DNA of 64,000 nt, from positions 91,418 through 155,417 of IMG/VR virus record IMGVR_UViG_3300037391_000010. One strand, written 5' to 3'. Of the stretch, positions 63,761 through 64,000 are shown in pieces. A program made the translations under genes and the position numbers. The stretch's first letter is position 1. The number at the start of each line of letters is the position of its first letter. The notes below the pieces were generated by a model, which saw only the letters and a list, made by a program, of their open reading frames with translations, made no database searches and was not told the DNA's origin. The stretch is from a virus.

Positions 63761-64000
63761 GACTTAACCCTCGTCTATTTACTTCTATGAGCAACTGTTC
63801 ATTGGTTGCTGACCGTAATGTGGGGGTGGGTCTTCTCGGTCGTTTATTTTTAACCTGTTCTTCCCATGTAGCCCATCGAACATTGCCTGCCTCATAGTGA
63901 CCGTCATTATTTGGAAAGCGGTCAATGGTGTGTTTCGGGCTGGGGCGAGGACCCATCACTTTGAAAAATTCGTAGAAAGATGCAAATCGAAACTCGATGC
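63756..64000 (-). CDS. HNH/AP2-type endonuclease, 5' end outside window
   Basis: The frame is open to the window edge; the GTG at 63959 is internal. Sequence FYEFFKVMGPRPSPKHTIDR..NNDGHYEAGNVRWAT followed by EQVKNKR is the typical end of phage homing-type HNH nucleases. The C-terminus is short and polar. Confidence 0.7.
   Translation of the reverse strand, partial: IEFRFASFYEFFKVMGPRPSPKHTIDRFPNNDGHYEAGNVRWATWEEQVKNKRPRRPTPTLRSATNEQLLIEVNRRGLSL

Overview
The window looks like an accessory-rich stretch of a large tailed-phage genome. Genes are tightly packed with many ATGA/TAATG/GTGA overlaps. There is a tail-fibre-like protein, many small zinc-ribbon and membrane proteins, homing-type HNH genes, and several polyvalent-protein domains. 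No capsid, terminase, portal or polymerase gene is present, and I saw no tRNA or CRISPR array. The host is probably an acidobacterium: the TonB-like protein near the left end begins with the MFEDSL...ESG segment typical of Acidobacteriota TonB proteins (from memory, not a search).

Layout. (1) 1-7352, + strand: the 3' end of a sigma-like gene, TonB, small membrane genes, and a virion or host-interaction cluster. This includes a 707-aa tail-fibre-like protein with an ice-binding (DUF3494-like) domain, plus two small paralogues before a strong terminator. (2) 7387-17350, + strand: about 30 short overlapping genes: zinc-ribbon proteins, an Ada-like metal-binding protein, an MmcB/PD-(D/E)XK-like protein, HNH, HAD and a stand-alone ART-like protein. 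(3) 17337-19067, - strand: a GNAT and a calcineurin-type phosphoesterase. (4) 19329-37847, + strand: a polyvalent locus made of a pyrophosphatase-like/RelA-SpoT fusion, a JAB peptidase and a 5,484-aa giant protein. The giant carries about 20 ADP-ribosyltransferase-like domains plus GNAT (three), SprT-like, 2H phosphoesterase, GIY-YIG, ParB-like (two) and Nudix domains. (5) 37819-39626: one - strand gene, then three + strand genes. (6) 39604-63691, - strand: about 55 genes in long overlapping runs. They include a ClpB-D2-like AAA+ ATPase, an RNA-polymerase-alpha-CTD-like protein, a probable structured RNA, ParB-like, HD, HAD, SET, HNH-RNA-ligase fusion, FecR, ATP-dependent ligase, R2K ATP-grasp, macro-like, Pth2-like and DUF2779 proteins. 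The right edge holds the 3' part of another HNH gene.

How the parts may fit (inference). The giant protein, the stand-alone ART-like protein, the macro-like protein and the internal Nudix domain suggest extensive ADP-ribosylation of host targets. The alarmone synthetase/pyrophosphatase, acetyltransferases and SET protein would add further host reprogramming. Transcription appears to use a phage-specific promoter: five copies of an approximately 60-bp block ending in TATAAT or TAGAAT. Several genes start 6-7 nt after a -10 element and so are probably leaderless. Two structured RNA candidates lie on the - strand.
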